Of a DNA stretch of 64,000 bases, positions 25,791 to 35,173 are shown one piece after another (within the stretch, counting starts at the first letter, position 1; each line of letters starts with the position of its first letter). The notes under the pieces are model-generated. The model saw only the letters and a list, made by a program, of their open reading frames with translations. It had not been told where the DNA came from and ran no database searches. The stretch is from Komarekiella atlantica HA4396-MV6 (lineage in GTDB: Bacteria > Cyanobacteriota > Cyanobacteriia > Cyanobacteriales > Nostocaceae): positions 62,001 to 126,000 of the forward strand of contig JAHHHK010000019.1 in NCBI GenBank assembly GCA_019359395.1. The letters are read 5' to 3'. Position numbers and translations under genes: made by a program.

Positions 25791-27263
25791 ATGCTTACAA
25801 GTACGCTAATTCTCTCGAATCAACTTCCCACCCTACAATATTCCTCCACCCCAGAGCGTTTCGATGAAACCTGGGAAGCCCCTCTGGCTACCCTCCTAGG
25901 ACTAGGACGCGCCGCCGGTGCTGACTTCATCGAGTTATTCTTAGAGCGTCGCAACTACATCAGTTGTCTTGCAGAAGACGACGCCATCACTAGTATTTCA
26001 CCAAGTCTAGCTACAGGTGCAGGCGTCAGAGTCTTTCGCGGCAAAGCCGACTGCTACGTTAGCACCAATGACCTTTCATTTTCTGGTTTAAAAGCAGCCT
26101 TAGAAAAAGGTCTTTCTATCCTGGGATTACAATTACCTGCTCCTAACGCTTTCATCCCAGAAATCAACCTAGAATTATTGAGAGACTACGCCACCAAAAG
26201 AGGCAAAGATGGCTGGCTGACGCTGTGTAGCTCCATCCGAGAAATGGGAGAAGTCCTCCTTGATGGTACCGCCCAGCTAAAGCGAAAAGCTAGCCATGTA
26301 CAATCACGCCGCGCTACTTATTTCCGGGATTGGCAAGAAGTTTTAGTCGCCGCCAGCGATGGTACTTTTGCTCGTGATATTCGCCTTACCCAGTCAGTAG
26401 GATTTAACCTTTTGTCTGCTGATGGTGCTAATCGCTCCTCCATCGGTGAACGTGCTGGTAACACTAGCGATGCTAACTTCTTAAGAACTTGGGATTATCA
26501 ACAAGCCGCCGAGCAAATAGCCGAATCCGCTGGGAAAATGCTCTATGCAGATTACGTAGAATCAGGCACTTACCCCATCATTATGGCCAATCACTTTGGC
26601 GGCGTCATCTTCCACGAAGCCTGTGGACACTTACTGGAAACCACTCAAATTGAACGCAATACTACCCCCTTTGCCGACAAAAAAGGCGAAAAAATTGCCC
26701 ACGAAAGTTTAACAGCCTGGGATGAAGGACGTGCTGAAAATGCCTTTGGGACAATTGACATGGATGACGAAGGTATGCCTGCTCAAAGAACCCTATTAAT
26801 TGAAAAAGGTGTTCTCAAAAACTTTTTAGCAGATAGAGCAGGTTCCTCACGCACCGGACACCCCAGAACAGGAAGTGGACGCCGTCAGAATTACACCTAT
26901 GCCGCTGCTAGCCGGATGCGTAACACCTACATTGATTCTGGTGAATATAGCATTGAAGATTTATTTGCCTCTATTGACAAAGGCATTTACTGCAAAAAGA
27001 TGGGCGGCGGTAGTGTTGGCGCAACAGGCCAATTTAACTTTAGTGTCGATGAAGCTTATTTAATTGAAAATGGCAAAATCACTAAGCCGCTAAAGGGAGC
27101 TATCCTTATCGGTGAAGCCAAGGAAATTATGAACAAAATTTCCATGTGTTCTCAAGATTTGGAAATCGCACCCGGTTTTTGTGGCTCCATCAGTGGCAGT
27201 ATTTACACCACAGTCGGACAACCCCACATTAAAGTTGATTCGATTACCGTAGGTGGACGCTAG
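25791..27263 (+). CDS. tldD: TldD-like metalloprotease subunit
   Basis: A 490-residue protein of the TldD/PmbA family. The metal-binding HExxxH reads HEACGH within [15 protein letters not shown], which marks it as the catalytic TldD rather than TldE. Other family features are GAGVRVFRG near residue 82, [24 protein letters not shown], and [23 protein letters not shown] near the end. TldD/TldE form a heterodimer that degrades unfolded peptides and trims modified peptides. The partner gene follows after one inserted gene. A non-conserved N-terminal stretch of about 30 residues precedes the domain. Confidence 0.95.
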   Translation: MLTSTLILSNQLPTLQYSSTPERFDETWEAPLATLLGLGRAAGADFIELFLERRNYISCLAEDDAITSISPSLATGAGVRVFRGKADCYVSTNDLSFSGLKAALEKGLSILGLQLPAPNAFIPEINLELLRDYATKRGKDGWLTLCSSIREMGEVLLDGTAQLKRKASHVQSRRATYFRDWQEVLVAASDGTFARDIRLTQSVGFNLLSADGANRSSIGERAGNTSDANFLRTWDYQQAAEQIAESAGKMLYADYVESGTYPIIMANHFGGVIFHEACGHLLETTQIERNTTPFADKKGEKIAHESLTAWDEGRAENAFGTIDMDDEGMPAQRTLLIEKGVLKNFLADRAGSSRTGHPRTGSGRRQNYTYAAASRMRNTYIDSGEYSIEDLFASIDKGIYCKKMGGGSVGATGQFNFSVDEAYLIENGKITKPLKGAILIGEAKEIMNKISMCSQDLEIAPGFCGSISGSIYTTVGQPHIKVDSITVGGR

Positions 27264-27300
27264 AGAATTTTAGATTTTGGATTTTGGATTTTGGATTGTG
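27264..27300. repeat. Heptamer repeat GGATTTT at the left edge of the inserted gene
   Basis: Runs of TTTTGGATTTTGGATTTTGG directly after the tldD stop. The sequence reads into the start of the four-helix-bundle ORF. The complementary heptamers occur at its 3' end. Confidence 0.85.
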
Positions 27301-27678
27301 AATGAACAGCAGTTTAAAACTAGAACAAAGCAGCTTGCATTGCGAGTTATTCATCTAGTCGAGGTGCTGCCACCAACTAAAACTGCTGATGTCATTGGCA
27401 AGCAGCTGTTGCGTTCGGCTACTTCTGTGGGTGCTAATTATCGAGCAGCTTGTAGATCTAAATCAACAGCTGATTTGATTGCTAAACTCGGCATCGTGGA
27501 AGAAGAAGCGGATGAAACGCTTTATTGGTTAGAGCTTCTTGTTGAATCAGGATTAATGACAGCAGAAAAACTAAAAAGCCTAATGCAAGAAACTACCGAA
27601 ATTCTTGCCATGACCGTAGCGTCAATCAAAACACTACGAGAAAAATACAATTTCCAAAATCCAAAATCCAAAACCTAA
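27298..27678 (+). CDS. Four-helix-bundle protein (S23/IVP type)
   Basis: About 126 residues from the GTG at 27298. A longer frame starts at TTG 27277, but its first residues are encoded by the heptamer repeat. Family features are KTRTKQLALRVIHLVEVLP, GKQLLRSATSVGANYRAACRSKS, and the amphipathic EEADETLYWLELLVESG. These proteins were first found encoded in 23S rRNA intervening sequences and are now seen widely as small stand-alone helical bundles of unclear function. It separates tldD from pmbA, and its last residues (NFQNPKSKT) are encoded by inverted heptamers, which suggests insertion as a cassette. Confidence 0.9.
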   Translation: MNEQQFKTRTKQLALRVIHLVEVLPPTKTADVIGKQLLRSATSVGANYRAACRSKSTADLIAKLGIVEEEADETLYWLELLVESGLMTAEKLKSLMQETTEILAMTVASIKTLREKYNFQNPKSKT

Positions 27679-27733
27679 CATCTAAAATTTACTCGTTTTC
27701 AATCCAAAATCTAAAATCTAAAATCAAAAATTG
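27648..27733. repeat. Heptamer repeat CCAAAAT at the right edge of the inserted gene
   Basis: CCAAAATCCAAAATCCAAAA then CCAAAATCTAAAATCTAAAA; these are the reverse complement of the repeat at 27264-27300. It encodes the C-terminus of the four-helix-bundle ORF and reaches the pmbA leader. Confidence 0.85.
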
Positions 27734-27736
27734 ACT

Positions 27737-29077
27737 ATGCCGAATATCAATGATATTGCCAGTTATGCCAAGGACAATGCTAATAAACTTGGCATCAAAA
27801 AATTCGACATTTATGGCTCAACAATAGACGAAACTAGTGTACAAGTAGATCAAGGTGAGCCAAAACAAGTCAAAGCCTCAAATCGCTCTGGTGTTACTGT
27901 CCGTGTCTGGAATGAAGACAATACAATGGGTGTCACCAGCACCACAGATGTAGATCCCAATGGACTGGAGTTAGCTTTAAAAACTGCTTATGAAGCCAGT
28001 TTCTTTGGTGTTAAAGAAAATGTCCCTGATTTTAGTCCAGAGGCTACTATTCCCATCGCAAATAAAGCTGAAGACAAAGCACCCCAAGCACCTGTTGCTG
28101 AATTGATTGAAAAACTGCTGGTTGCTGAAAAAGAATTACTGGCAGTTCATCCAGCAATTAAAGGTGTGCCTTATAATGGCTTGGCGCAAAGAGATATTGA
28201 CAGGTTCTATCTCAACAGCGACGGCGCAGCCAGAATTGAATCTCACTCCTTAGCATCAGTTTATCTTTACAGCAAAACTGAAGAAGAAGGAAAAAAACCA
28301 CGCAGTGCAGGCGCTTTTAGAATCAACCGGAGTTTCAATCATTTAGACATTAATGGTTGTATTAAAGAAACTGCTGATAAAACTATCAGTCACTTGAACT
28401 ATGAAAAAATCAAGACTGGTAAATATAGAGTTGTTTTCTCGCCGGAAGCTTTCTTAAGTCTGTTGGGTGGTTTTTCTAACTTGTTCAATGCTCAAAGTAT
28501 TCTGGACAACCAAAGCCTGTCTAATCCTGATGATTTAGGTAAGCAAATTGCTTCCCCTCTGCTTTCGGTTTATGATGATGCATTACATCCAGCGAACGTA
28601 GGCGCAGAAACTTTTGATGGTGAAGGAACTCCCACTCGTCAGATTTCACTAATTGAAAATGGCGTTTTAACAGGCTTTCTTCACAGTGCTGGAACTGCTA
28701 AAAGAATGAATGCTCAGCCAACAGGTAATGCAAGTATTGGCGCAAAAGTCAATGTTAGTCCAAATTTTTATCACGTTTTCTCAGCAGCAACTCCTGAGCA
28801 GGAACTTAGTCTAGAAACTTCTGAGAATGTGATTTTTATCGATGATTTACAAGCTCTCCATGCTGGAGTTAAGTCTTTACAAGGCTCGTTTTCTTTGCCG
28901 TTTGATGGGTGGCTAGTCAACAAGGGTGTTAAAACAAGTATTGAGTCAGCAACAGTTGCGGGCGATTTCTTGGAACTCTTGAAGTCAATTATTTATATCG
29001 AGAAAGAGGCGGAGTTGACTCCAGGAGGCGTTTGTCCAAAAATCTGGGTAGATGAATTATCCATTACTGGAGAGTAA
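27737..29077 (+). CDS. pmbA: PmbA/TldE-like subunit
   Basis: About 446 residues from the ATG at 27737; an upstream TTG at 27731 would add two residues. It belongs to the TldD/PmbA family but has no HExxxH, as expected for the non-catalytic TldE partner. Visible markers are GVTVRVWNEDNTMGVTST near the start, VVFSPEAFLSLLGGF, FDGEGTPTRQISLIENGVL and the C-terminal PFDGWLVNKGVKTSIESATVAGDF. It should pair with the product of 25791-27263. Their usual adjacency is interrupted only by the four-helix-bundle gene. Confidence 0.93.
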   Translation: MPNINDIASYAKDNANKLGIKKFDIYGSTIDETSVQVDQGEPKQVKASNRSGVTVRVWNEDNTMGVTSTTDVDPNGLELALKTAYEASFFGVKENVPDFSPEATIPIANKAEDKAPQAPVAELIEKLLVAEKELLAVHPAIKGVPYNGLAQRDIDRFYLNSDGAARIESHSLASVYLYSKTEEEGKKPRSAGAFRINRSFNHLDINGCIKETADKTISHLNYEKIKTGKYRVVFSPEAFLSLLGGFSNLFNAQSILDNQSLSNPDDLGKQIASPLLSVYDDALHPANVGAETFDGEGTPTRQISLIENGVLTGFLHSAGTAKRMNAQPTGNASIGAKVNVSPNFYHVFSAATPEQELSLETSENVIFIDDLQALHAGVKSLQGSFSLPFDGWLVNKGVKTSIESATVAGDFLELLKSIIYIEKEAELTPGGVCPKIWVDELSITGE

Positions 29078-29123
29078 AACCTCGGAGTTAGGAGTTTTCA
29101 TTTTAAAACTGATAACTCTTAAC

Positions 29124-29564
29124 TCATTCTTCTCCTCCAACACCAAGATTAATGTCAAAGCCATCAGCACCATTTAGATTAGTACCAATCATCACAGCAC
29201 CATCTACTTGAGCATTATGCAGATTAGCATCACTTAAGTTGGCGTTAGTCAGATTAGCATTCTCAAAGGTAGTACCACTGGCAAAAGTGTCTGTGAGGTT
29301 AGCAGACTTCAAATTTGCACCAGTTAAATCTGCACCTTCTAAGTTAGCGCCTTCAAGATTAGCACCCTGTAAATTAGCCTTTCTCAAATCAACGCCTATT
29401 AAGTGAGCACCTTTCAGGTTCACACCTGTTAAATCACATCCAAAACATTCTCTAGTTTCTAGCAAGCGCCGGAGGGGGGTAGTGTTTTCAGCTTTTACGG
29501 GAATGGGAGCAGTTAAAGCTACTGTGCTGAGTAAAGCTGCTGCTGTGAGAAATATCGCTTTCAT
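29124..29564 (-). CDS. Secreted pentapeptide-repeat protein
   Basis: About 146 residues. The start is set at the internal Met whose ATG follows GGAGG with 8-base spacing; the longer frame starting at 29579 would overlap this ribosome site. A signal peptide (MKAIFLTAAALLSTVALTAP, cleavage near VKA-E) precedes a short linker with two Cys in RECFGCDLTG. About 85 residues of pentapeptide repeats follow (ANLQGANLEGANLEGADL). It is predicted to be periplasmic. The Cys-x-x-Cys may form a disulphide. Function unknown. Confidence 0.88.
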   Translation of the reverse strand: MKAIFLTAAALLSTVALTAPIPVKAENTTPLRRLLETRECFGCDLTGVNLKGAHLIGVDLRKANLQGANLEGANLEGADLTGANLKSANLTDTFASGTTFENANLTNANLSDANLHNAQVDGAVMIGTNLNGADGFDINLGVGGEE

Positions 29565-29963
29565 TTTATGTACCTCCATGACTTCCAGAAGTTGTTGAAT
29601 AACTAACTTTTACAGTACCTATTCTCTGCAAATCTCAGAATCCTGTCCTCATGCGAGCGAAGTAATTTAAATTATCTATGAGACTACGTATTCTTTGTTG
29701 AGCTAGTCCGATAGGACTAAAATCAGATATGTATAAGAAAGCCTTTTAAGTTGAATCAAAAATTTAAATTAAAATTTCAAACTTAATTCTGTTGTGCGAT
29801 ATGCCCAAATCCTGTATTAGTCTGGCAAAATTAAACCTGAATGCATATCAAAAACTCGAAACTACTTTCTTTTAACGTAGACATGGAGCATTTTACAGAA
29901 AAACACGTCAATTAATGAAAGAAGCATTATATGGGGAATTAAAATCGAATGCCCCCTTTTGAA

Positions 29964-30298
29964 GCAGGGCTGTTTCATTCCCCAAAAGACCTTAATTTAC
30001 AAGCGTATCAGTCAAAAAAATCAGGTTGCTAAACAATCTAATTGGGTCGAAAACCAGGCGTTCGCACTGAAATTTATTGTTTGAGACAGTAATTTTTTGA
30101 TTACCAACTCACTAAAATTTCTGGTTGATACTCTTGACAAAATCCTGATCTAAGCGAATAGACCTCTTGCAAAAGTCAGAAAACTATTAGTGTCATTCTG
30201 ACCAGAACGTAGTGGAGGGAAGAATCTCCGAGATGTTTCGCTCCGCTCAACATGACAATTTAAGCATTTATGCAAGAGGTCTAATGAAACAGCCCTGC
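29964..30298. mobile_element. Insertion-sequence remnant bounded by a 16-bp inverted repeat
   Basis: GCAGGGCTGTTTCATT at 29964-29979 is matched exactly in reverse complement by AATGAAACAGCCCTGC at 30283-30298. The outer flanks also pair loosely. The interior has no ORF, so if this was an insertion sequence the transposase is gone. Confidence 0.5.
30159..30283. mobile_element. MITE-like element, copy B
   Basis: About 125 bp with ends TAGACCTCTTGCA and TGCAAGAGGTCTA, in reverse orientation to copy A at 20602-20724. The element starts and ends with TA, consistent with TA target-site duplication as in IS630/mariner-type elements; this last point is an inference. Confidence 0.75.
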
Positions 30299-30429
30299 CC
30301 CTTAAAAGGGAGTTGGGGGATCTGAAACTACGGGAAATTGAGTGTTTGAGCTGAAGTTGACACCAATGGGCAATGCCGTGCCCCTACGGGTATACTAGGA
30401 AACGCTATATTATCACTGCAACTTTTGAT

Positions 30430-30936
30430 CTAATCTAAATTTTGACGAATATTTATTATGTAAAAGTAGCCATCTTTGAATAAACAATTATTTCCTATAG
30501 CTTTGATTTCAAGATATAATAACCCTTTATATAGATTTATATTTATATTATCGAATACTGTTACTTCACTTAAAGTATTAACATTGATAAACTTTTGGTT
30601 AACTAAACGTGCAGATGTTGATAAGTTATCTATCGTCAAAAGCTTAACTTGAAATACTCCTTTTAAATATAACCTTATATTTATATGTTTTATGTTAATG
30701 TAATTCTTCCACTTTTGGACTGAGAAAGCATTAAAATAAGTATTAAATCTAATGCTTCCACCTTTTTTTAGCTCAACAATATTTTGTTCGTAATTAAGCA
30801 CAGAATTATAGTTTAATCTTACAAATAGTTTTTCTACACTACTATAAATATCTGATGGTAAGATAATATTTTGCAGTGTAATAGTAGCTGTAGTATATTG
30901 ATTGTCAACTATTGGTTGTGCTAAAACATCTAACAT
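30430..30936 (-). CDS. Truncated glycosyltransferase N-terminal-like protein
   Basis: A 168-residue AT-rich ORF. The segment GGSIRFNTYFNAFSVQKWKNY, followed by beta-strand-like INIRLYLKGVFQVKLL, resembles the N-terminal beta-sandwich of GlfT2-type glycosyltransferases. In those proteins a GT-A catalytic domain follows after a stretch like LYLEIKA...DGYFYI. Here the frame stops right after that point and no GT-A sequence is seen downstream. It could be a gene remnant left by rearrangement next to the mobile-element debris, or a free-standing lectin-like domain. Base composition differs from neighbouring genes, suggesting transfer. Confidence 0.55.
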   Translation of the reverse strand: MLDVLAQPIVDNQYTTATITLQNIILPSDIYSSVEKLFVRLNYNSVLNYEQNIVELKKGGSIRFNTYFNAFSVQKWKNYINIKHINIRLYLKGVFQVKLLTIDNLSTSARLVNQKFINVNTLSEVTVFDNININLYKGLLYLEIKAIGNNCLFKDGYFYIINIRQNLD

Positions 30937-31622
30937 TCTGACTCAGTAGAAAATTTTAAAGGTTGAAAAGATATGACTTAGCTCAAAAATTTAACTTGTT
31001 AGACTTTTTTAACTTGTTAGACTTTTGAACTCGTCTGTCTAAAGAGTGATTAATTTAGCTCAAAAAAGCTTATTTAAGTAAAATAGACTACATTTAACAG
31101 TAAACAGTAAACGGTAAACAGTTATCAGTCAAGATAATTTGGTTTAAGGGGTGCTCACTTCCAACTGAAAACTCATAACTCAAAGCCGATTGGTGGCAAG
31201 CGCTATCTGGCTGGTTTAAATCCCTCACCATACCCCTTGATTACTGTTTACTGTTTACTGTTTACTGATTCAATTGTGAGCGGTTGAGTTAAAAATAGTT
31301 AAGTGAAGCTTGCTTATTGTTGGTTTTAAATTATTATCTAGACTGTGGTGTAAAGCGCAACTATAACCGTTGCCATTTTGGGTTTTAACTATATTTGTAA
31401 AATCCGATCGCTATTCTGAGTTAATATTGATTAATCGCAAATCAAAGATCGGCGTCATTCTAGGAATCAGAACAACTCCGATTTTTTAGTATGCAAAAAA
31501 TAAAGATGCACTTTTTGGCACACCCCTCATTGCGATAAAAAGTGTTTAGCTTTACATATCTTCCCGAATTTTTTACAAAACTGATGTAACTTTGTTCTAC
31601 ATTAGCCAGAATTTTGAATTGC
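30937..31622. other. Intergenic region with a MITE-like element
   Basis: About 685 bp without a gene. It contains the second copy of the ~190-bp heptamer-ended element (31095-31272). The rest is AT-rich and shows nothing recognisable. Confidence 0.6.
31095..31272. mobile_element. MITE-like ~190-bp element, copy 2
   Basis: Same ends and core as 23370-23562, including AGTTATCAGTCAAGATAATT and a TGGTTTAAATCCCTCACCAT segment. Internal differences are small indels. Same orientation as copy 1. Confidence 0.75.
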
Positions 31623-31841
31623 TTAAGCCTTGGATGTCGGTTTCAAAAATAGCCACGCCACAAAGAATGTCGCCGCTGTAAATAGTTGCGTTAAATCCAA
31701 AGCAGATAGATAGCCATCGGCAAATGAAGCAATACTGCGGTCAGTAATGCCAAATACCCAAGATGAGAGGCCAAACAGCCAAATTCCATTCTTGAGATTT
31801 CCGACAAATTCCTTAGAGTCTGATGGTTCTTGGTCGTTCAT
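31623..31841 (-). CDS. Small conserved-type membrane protein, unknown function
   Basis: A 72-residue protein with a charged N-terminus (MNDQEPSDSKEFVGNLKNG) and two hydrophobic stretches (IWLFGLSSWVFGI, about 20-32, and LFTAATFFVAWLFL, about 53-66). It ends KPTSKA. The layout is that of a two-helix inner or thylakoid membrane protein. I do not recognise a family. It stands alone. Confidence 0.5.
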   Translation of the reverse strand: MNDQEPSDSKEFVGNLKNGIWLFGLSSWVFGITDRSIASFADGYLSALDLTQLFTAATFFVAWLFLKPTSKA

Positions 31842-32309
31842 AATCTTCTGCTCAGTTTGTGAAGAATCTGGTGATTGATTAGTAAAAACTTTTTTAACTC
31901 CTGACGCTGAATTTACTTTATATTAATAAATATTTCAGGTGCTTGACTTCCCTACTTGTAGGTACATCTCCTAATCTTGACATTCCTCCTTTGGTTAAGT
32001 CACCTTGGATGCACTGCGATGGCTTGAGTTGTGAGCTTATCAGCCTGGAATTTAAATATTTTCATTACTAAATCATTAAAAAACCATATAAACATTTATA
32101 GATGTATTACAAAAAATACTCCATAAGGCAGATGTATTTTAATGGCAGCTTAATACTAAAGAGAACGCGCCTATGGCTATTGACTACAAAAGGATGCGTA
32201 TCAGGTATTTATATCCTGAAAATTTCGGACTTCATTCTTTAGATACTCATGACTCAGTTGCACAATTTACTTAAATCTAAAGAAGGGCAATAGTTGATAA
32301 ACTTAGTTA
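31842..32309. other. Intergenic region upstream of uvsE
   Basis: About 470 bp of AT-rich sequence between divergent genes, which must contain both promoters. No repeat or motif is recognised. Confidence 0.5.
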
Positions 32310-33251
32310 ATGACTGCAATTCATCTTCAAAATCTAGTTAATGCACAGCAGTGCCCAGAAAGCACTTTGCCCGACTTAGGGCTAGTTTGCATCACTTTTG
32401 ATAAACAGGTGCGCTTTCGGACAATGACGCGCACACGCTACTTAAAACTCTCCTTAAGTGAGCGTGAAAGTGCCTTAAGAGAACTATATGGACACAACTT
32501 ACAGCGTTTGCATGATGCTCTGTGCTTTTGTCAGGAGAACGGAATTCGGCTGTATCGCATCTCCTCTGGTTTGTTTCCTTTGAGTGACATGGAAGACGAA
32601 ATCGGCGCAAACATTTTAGAGGAAATGAGCGCTAACTTAGGCGAAATTGGTCAGCAAGCTCAAGCATTAGGCATTAGAATGGTGTTGCACCCAGACCAAT
32701 ATGTAGTGTTGAGTTCTGATTCTGCCGAAGTGGTGCAAGCAAGTATCAAAATTTTAGAACGACATGCCCGCACATTTGACTTACTGAGTTTACCGCGATC
32801 GCCTTGGTCATTGATGAATATTCATGGTGGCAAATCTCAACGCACCGAACAACTAGCAAGAGTAATTTCAGAATTACCACAAGCAATTAAAAGCCGTTTA
32901 ACTTTAGAGAATGATGAATACGCTTACAGTGCCAGCGAAATTTTAGCAGTGTGTCAGCAAGCTGGTATACCGATGGTATTCGATGCCCATCACCATATTT
33001 GCCACGAAAACTTAGACAGCTACGATCATCCGAGTGTAGCAGAAATGTTTTACGCAGCGCGAGAAACTTGGGCAAATCCAGATTGGCAGTTAGTGCATAT
33101 TTCTAATGGTGAAGTCGCTTTCAACGACAGAAAACACAGTGATTTGATTACTGCTATGCCCAATGTCTACCATGAAGCACCGTGGATAGAAGTCGAAGCC
33201 AAACACAAAGAAGAAGCGATCGCTCATTTGCGCTCTTGGTGGCTTATATAG
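32310..33251 (+). CDS. uvsE: UV DNA damage endonuclease (UvdE/UvsE)
   Basis: A 313-residue TIM-barrel enzyme. Characteristic segments are LGLVCITFDKQVRFRTMTR at the start, YRISSGLFPL, RMVLHPDQYVVLSS, LMNIHGGKSQR, LTLENDEYAY and PMVFDAHHHICHE, which supply the His/Glu/Asp residues binding the metal cluster. It nicks DNA 5' to cyclobutane dimers and 6-4 photoproducts, starting an excision repair pathway independent of UvrABC. Length fits the family (about 300). The next gene starts 64 bases later. Confidence 0.94.
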   Translation: MTAIHLQNLVNAQQCPESTLPDLGLVCITFDKQVRFRTMTRTRYLKLSLSERESALRELYGHNLQRLHDALCFCQENGIRLYRISSGLFPLSDMEDEIGANILEEMSANLGEIGQQAQALGIRMVLHPDQYVVLSSDSAEVVQASIKILERHARTFDLLSLPRSPWSLMNIHGGKSQRTEQLARVISELPQAIKSRLTLENDEYAYSASEILAVCQQAGIPMVFDAHHHICHENLDSYDHPSVAEMFYAARETWANPDWQLVHISNGEVAFNDRKHSDLITAMPNVYHEAPWIEVEAKHKEEAIAHLRSWWLI

Positions 33252-33315
33252 AATAATCACAATTGGCACTCTTTACCCTAATGTTTGTATCTTGGCGCGA
33301 AATCATCAATAATAT

Positions 33316-34914
33316 ATGGCGATCGCAATCGATTTTGGTACTAGCAACACAGTTATTACTCGTTGGAATCCCGTCACCCAGCAGCCAGAAACCCTAAATC
33401 TACCTGGGTTATCAATTCAACAAAGTTTAAATCCGCCATTGATTCCCAGCTTAGTTTATGTTGAAGAAGCAACACAGGGTAAAATCTTAGTAGGGCAACA
33501 AGTACGCGATCGCGGTTTTGACCTCAAAGGCGAAGCACGATTTTTTCGCAGCTTCAAACGGGGAATCGGAGCAGATATCCAAGGATTCTTACCTGAACTA
33601 GATGGAGAAGTCATCACCTTTGAACAGGTAGGGCAATGGTTTCTCACCAAGGTAATCGAACAACTAATACCCCTGCAAGGTGGGTTAGATTCTTTGGTAT
33701 TAACAGTCCCCGTAGACAGCTTTGAAGCTTATCGTCATTGGTTGGGAAAAGTTTGTCAATCTCTCCCCGTCGAACAAGTGCGGATGCTAGATGAACCCAC
33801 AGCCGCAGCTTTGGGTTATGGCTTAGCAAATCAAGAAATTCTTTTAGTAATTGACTTTGGTGGCGGTACTTTGGATTTATCCCTTGTACAGTTGGCTCAA
33901 GGTGTGCAAGCAGGCACAAAACCCCTAGGATTTATTCTCAAGTGGGGCAATAAATCTTTGGCTGAAGACTCCAAGCAAAAGGTAAAAACTGCGCGTGTAC
34001 TAGCAAAAGCTGGGCAAAATTTAGGCGGTACTGATATTGATAATTGGTTAGTAGATTACTTTGCTAAAACTCAAGGATTAGCGGTAAGTCCCCTGACAAC
34101 ACGACTCGCAGAAAAGGTAAAAATTCAACTATCAACTCAAAACCAAGCCAGTGAAGTTTATTTTGACGATGAGACATTTGAAAGCTACGAACTGGAACTA
34201 AACCGTGATACCCTAGAAAATATCCTCAAAGAACACGCATTTTTTGAGTTACTAGATGAGTCGATGACGACATTATTGCAGCAAGCAAGACGCCAGGGAA
34301 TAGAACTTGCAGATATTAATGCAGTGTTGTTAGTTGGTGGGACTGTGCAATTACCAGCAGTGCAGACATGGGTAAAACAGTATTTTCAGCCAGAGAAAAT
34401 TCGTTGCGAACGTCCTTTTGAAGCGATCGCCCAAGGTGCATTACAGTTAGCTCAAGGCATAGAAATTAAAGACTTTCTCTACCATAGTTACGGTGTCCGT
34501 TACTGGGATCGCCGCAAAGGGCATCACAAATGGCATCCGATTATTCAAGCTGGACAAGCATACCCCATGAGTCAGCCAATGGAATTAGTTTTAGGCGCGT
34601 CTTTGGAAAATCAACCCAGTATTGAACTAATTATGGGAGAATTGGGAGCAGATACAGGTAACACCGAAGTTTATTTTGATGGCGATCGCTTAATTACTCG
34701 CCGTTCTGATAATGGTGAAACCACCGTTAAGCCCTTAAACGATCAAGAAGGTGCTAGAACAATAGCCCAGCTTACACCAACTGGATATCCAGGAAGCGAT
34801 CGGATTAAAATCCTCTTTAAGGTTGATGAACAACGCTTTTTGCGAATTACCGTTGAGGACTTATTGACAAATAACACACTGTTGGAAAATCAACTTGTAG
34901 CACAGTTGAGTTAA
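33316..34914 (+). CDS. Hsp70-family ATPase, DnaK-like
   Basis: A 532-residue protein with Hsp70/actin-type nucleotide-binding motifs: IAIDFGTSNTVITRWN (phosphate 1), EPTAAALGYG, LLVIDFGGGTLDLSL (phosphate 2) and VLLVGGTVQLPAVQ (adenosine). The C-terminal ~140 residues are shorter than the DnaK substrate domain plus lid, so it is a divergent Hsp70 and not the main DnaK. Such cyanobacterial paralogues are mostly uncharacterised. The start codon overlaps a HIP1 site. It could partner a J-domain protein such as that at 19077, although nothing here links them. Confidence 0.88.
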   Translation: MAIAIDFGTSNTVITRWNPVTQQPETLNLPGLSIQQSLNPPLIPSLVYVEEATQGKILVGQQVRDRGFDLKGEARFFRSFKRGIGADIQGFLPELDGEVITFEQVGQWFLTKVIEQLIPLQGGLDSLVLTVPVDSFEAYRHWLGKVCQSLPVEQVRMLDEPTAAALGYGLANQEILLVIDFGGGTLDLSLVQLAQGVQAGTKPLGFILKWGNKSLAEDSKQKVKTARVLAKAGQNLGGTDIDNWLVDYFAKTQGLAVSPLTTRLAEKVKIQLSTQNQASEVYFDDETFESYELELNRDTLENILKEHAFFELLDESMTTLLQQARRQGIELADINAVLLVGGTVQLPAVQTWVKQYFQPEKIRCERPFEAIAQGALQLAQGIEIKDFLYHSYGVRYWDRRKGHHKWHPIIQAGQAYPMSQPMELVLGASLENQPSIELIMGELGADTGNTEVYFDGDRLITRRSDNGETTVKPLNDQEGARTIAQLTPTGYPGSDRIKILFKVDEQRFLRITVEDLLTNNTLLENQLVAQLS

Positions 34915-34983
34915 ATTCGCGAGATTGTTCATTTGCTCAGACAAAATCTCTGGCGTTTTTGAGTAGAAATATGAATTGGTATC

Positions 34984-35148
34984 ACGCAGAGGCGCAGAGT
35001 CGCAGAGGGTAAGAGTTGAGAATACACAAACTCCTACTCTCCGCGCCTCTGTCTTGAAAAGTTTCCTGCGGTTCGCGTTAGCGTCTCGTAAGAGAGGGAA
35101 ACCCTCTTTCAGAACTTTTCGCTGCGTCTCTGCGTGAGATAAATTCAT
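34984..35148. repeat. Dispersed GCAGAG-type repeat, copy 2
   Basis: Contains the same blocks as 6766-6905 (GCGCCTCTGTCTTGAAAAG, GTTAGCGTCTCGTAAGAGAG, CTCTGCGTGAGATAAATTCA). It lies between the convergent Hsp70-like and ABC permease genes and may help end transcription from both sides. Confidence 0.8.
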
Positions 35149-35173
35149 ACCCAGACTCACCAACACCAAACCC

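Larger units (their letters stand above)
29565..30429. other. Gene-poor region with nested mobile-element remnants
   Basis: About 860 bp without a supported gene. An inverted repeat pair (29964-29979 and 30283-30298) encloses about 300 bp, and a MITE-like copy (30159-30283) lies against its right arm. The left part is AT-rich and includes the leader of the minus-strand pentapeptide gene. Confidence 0.65.
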
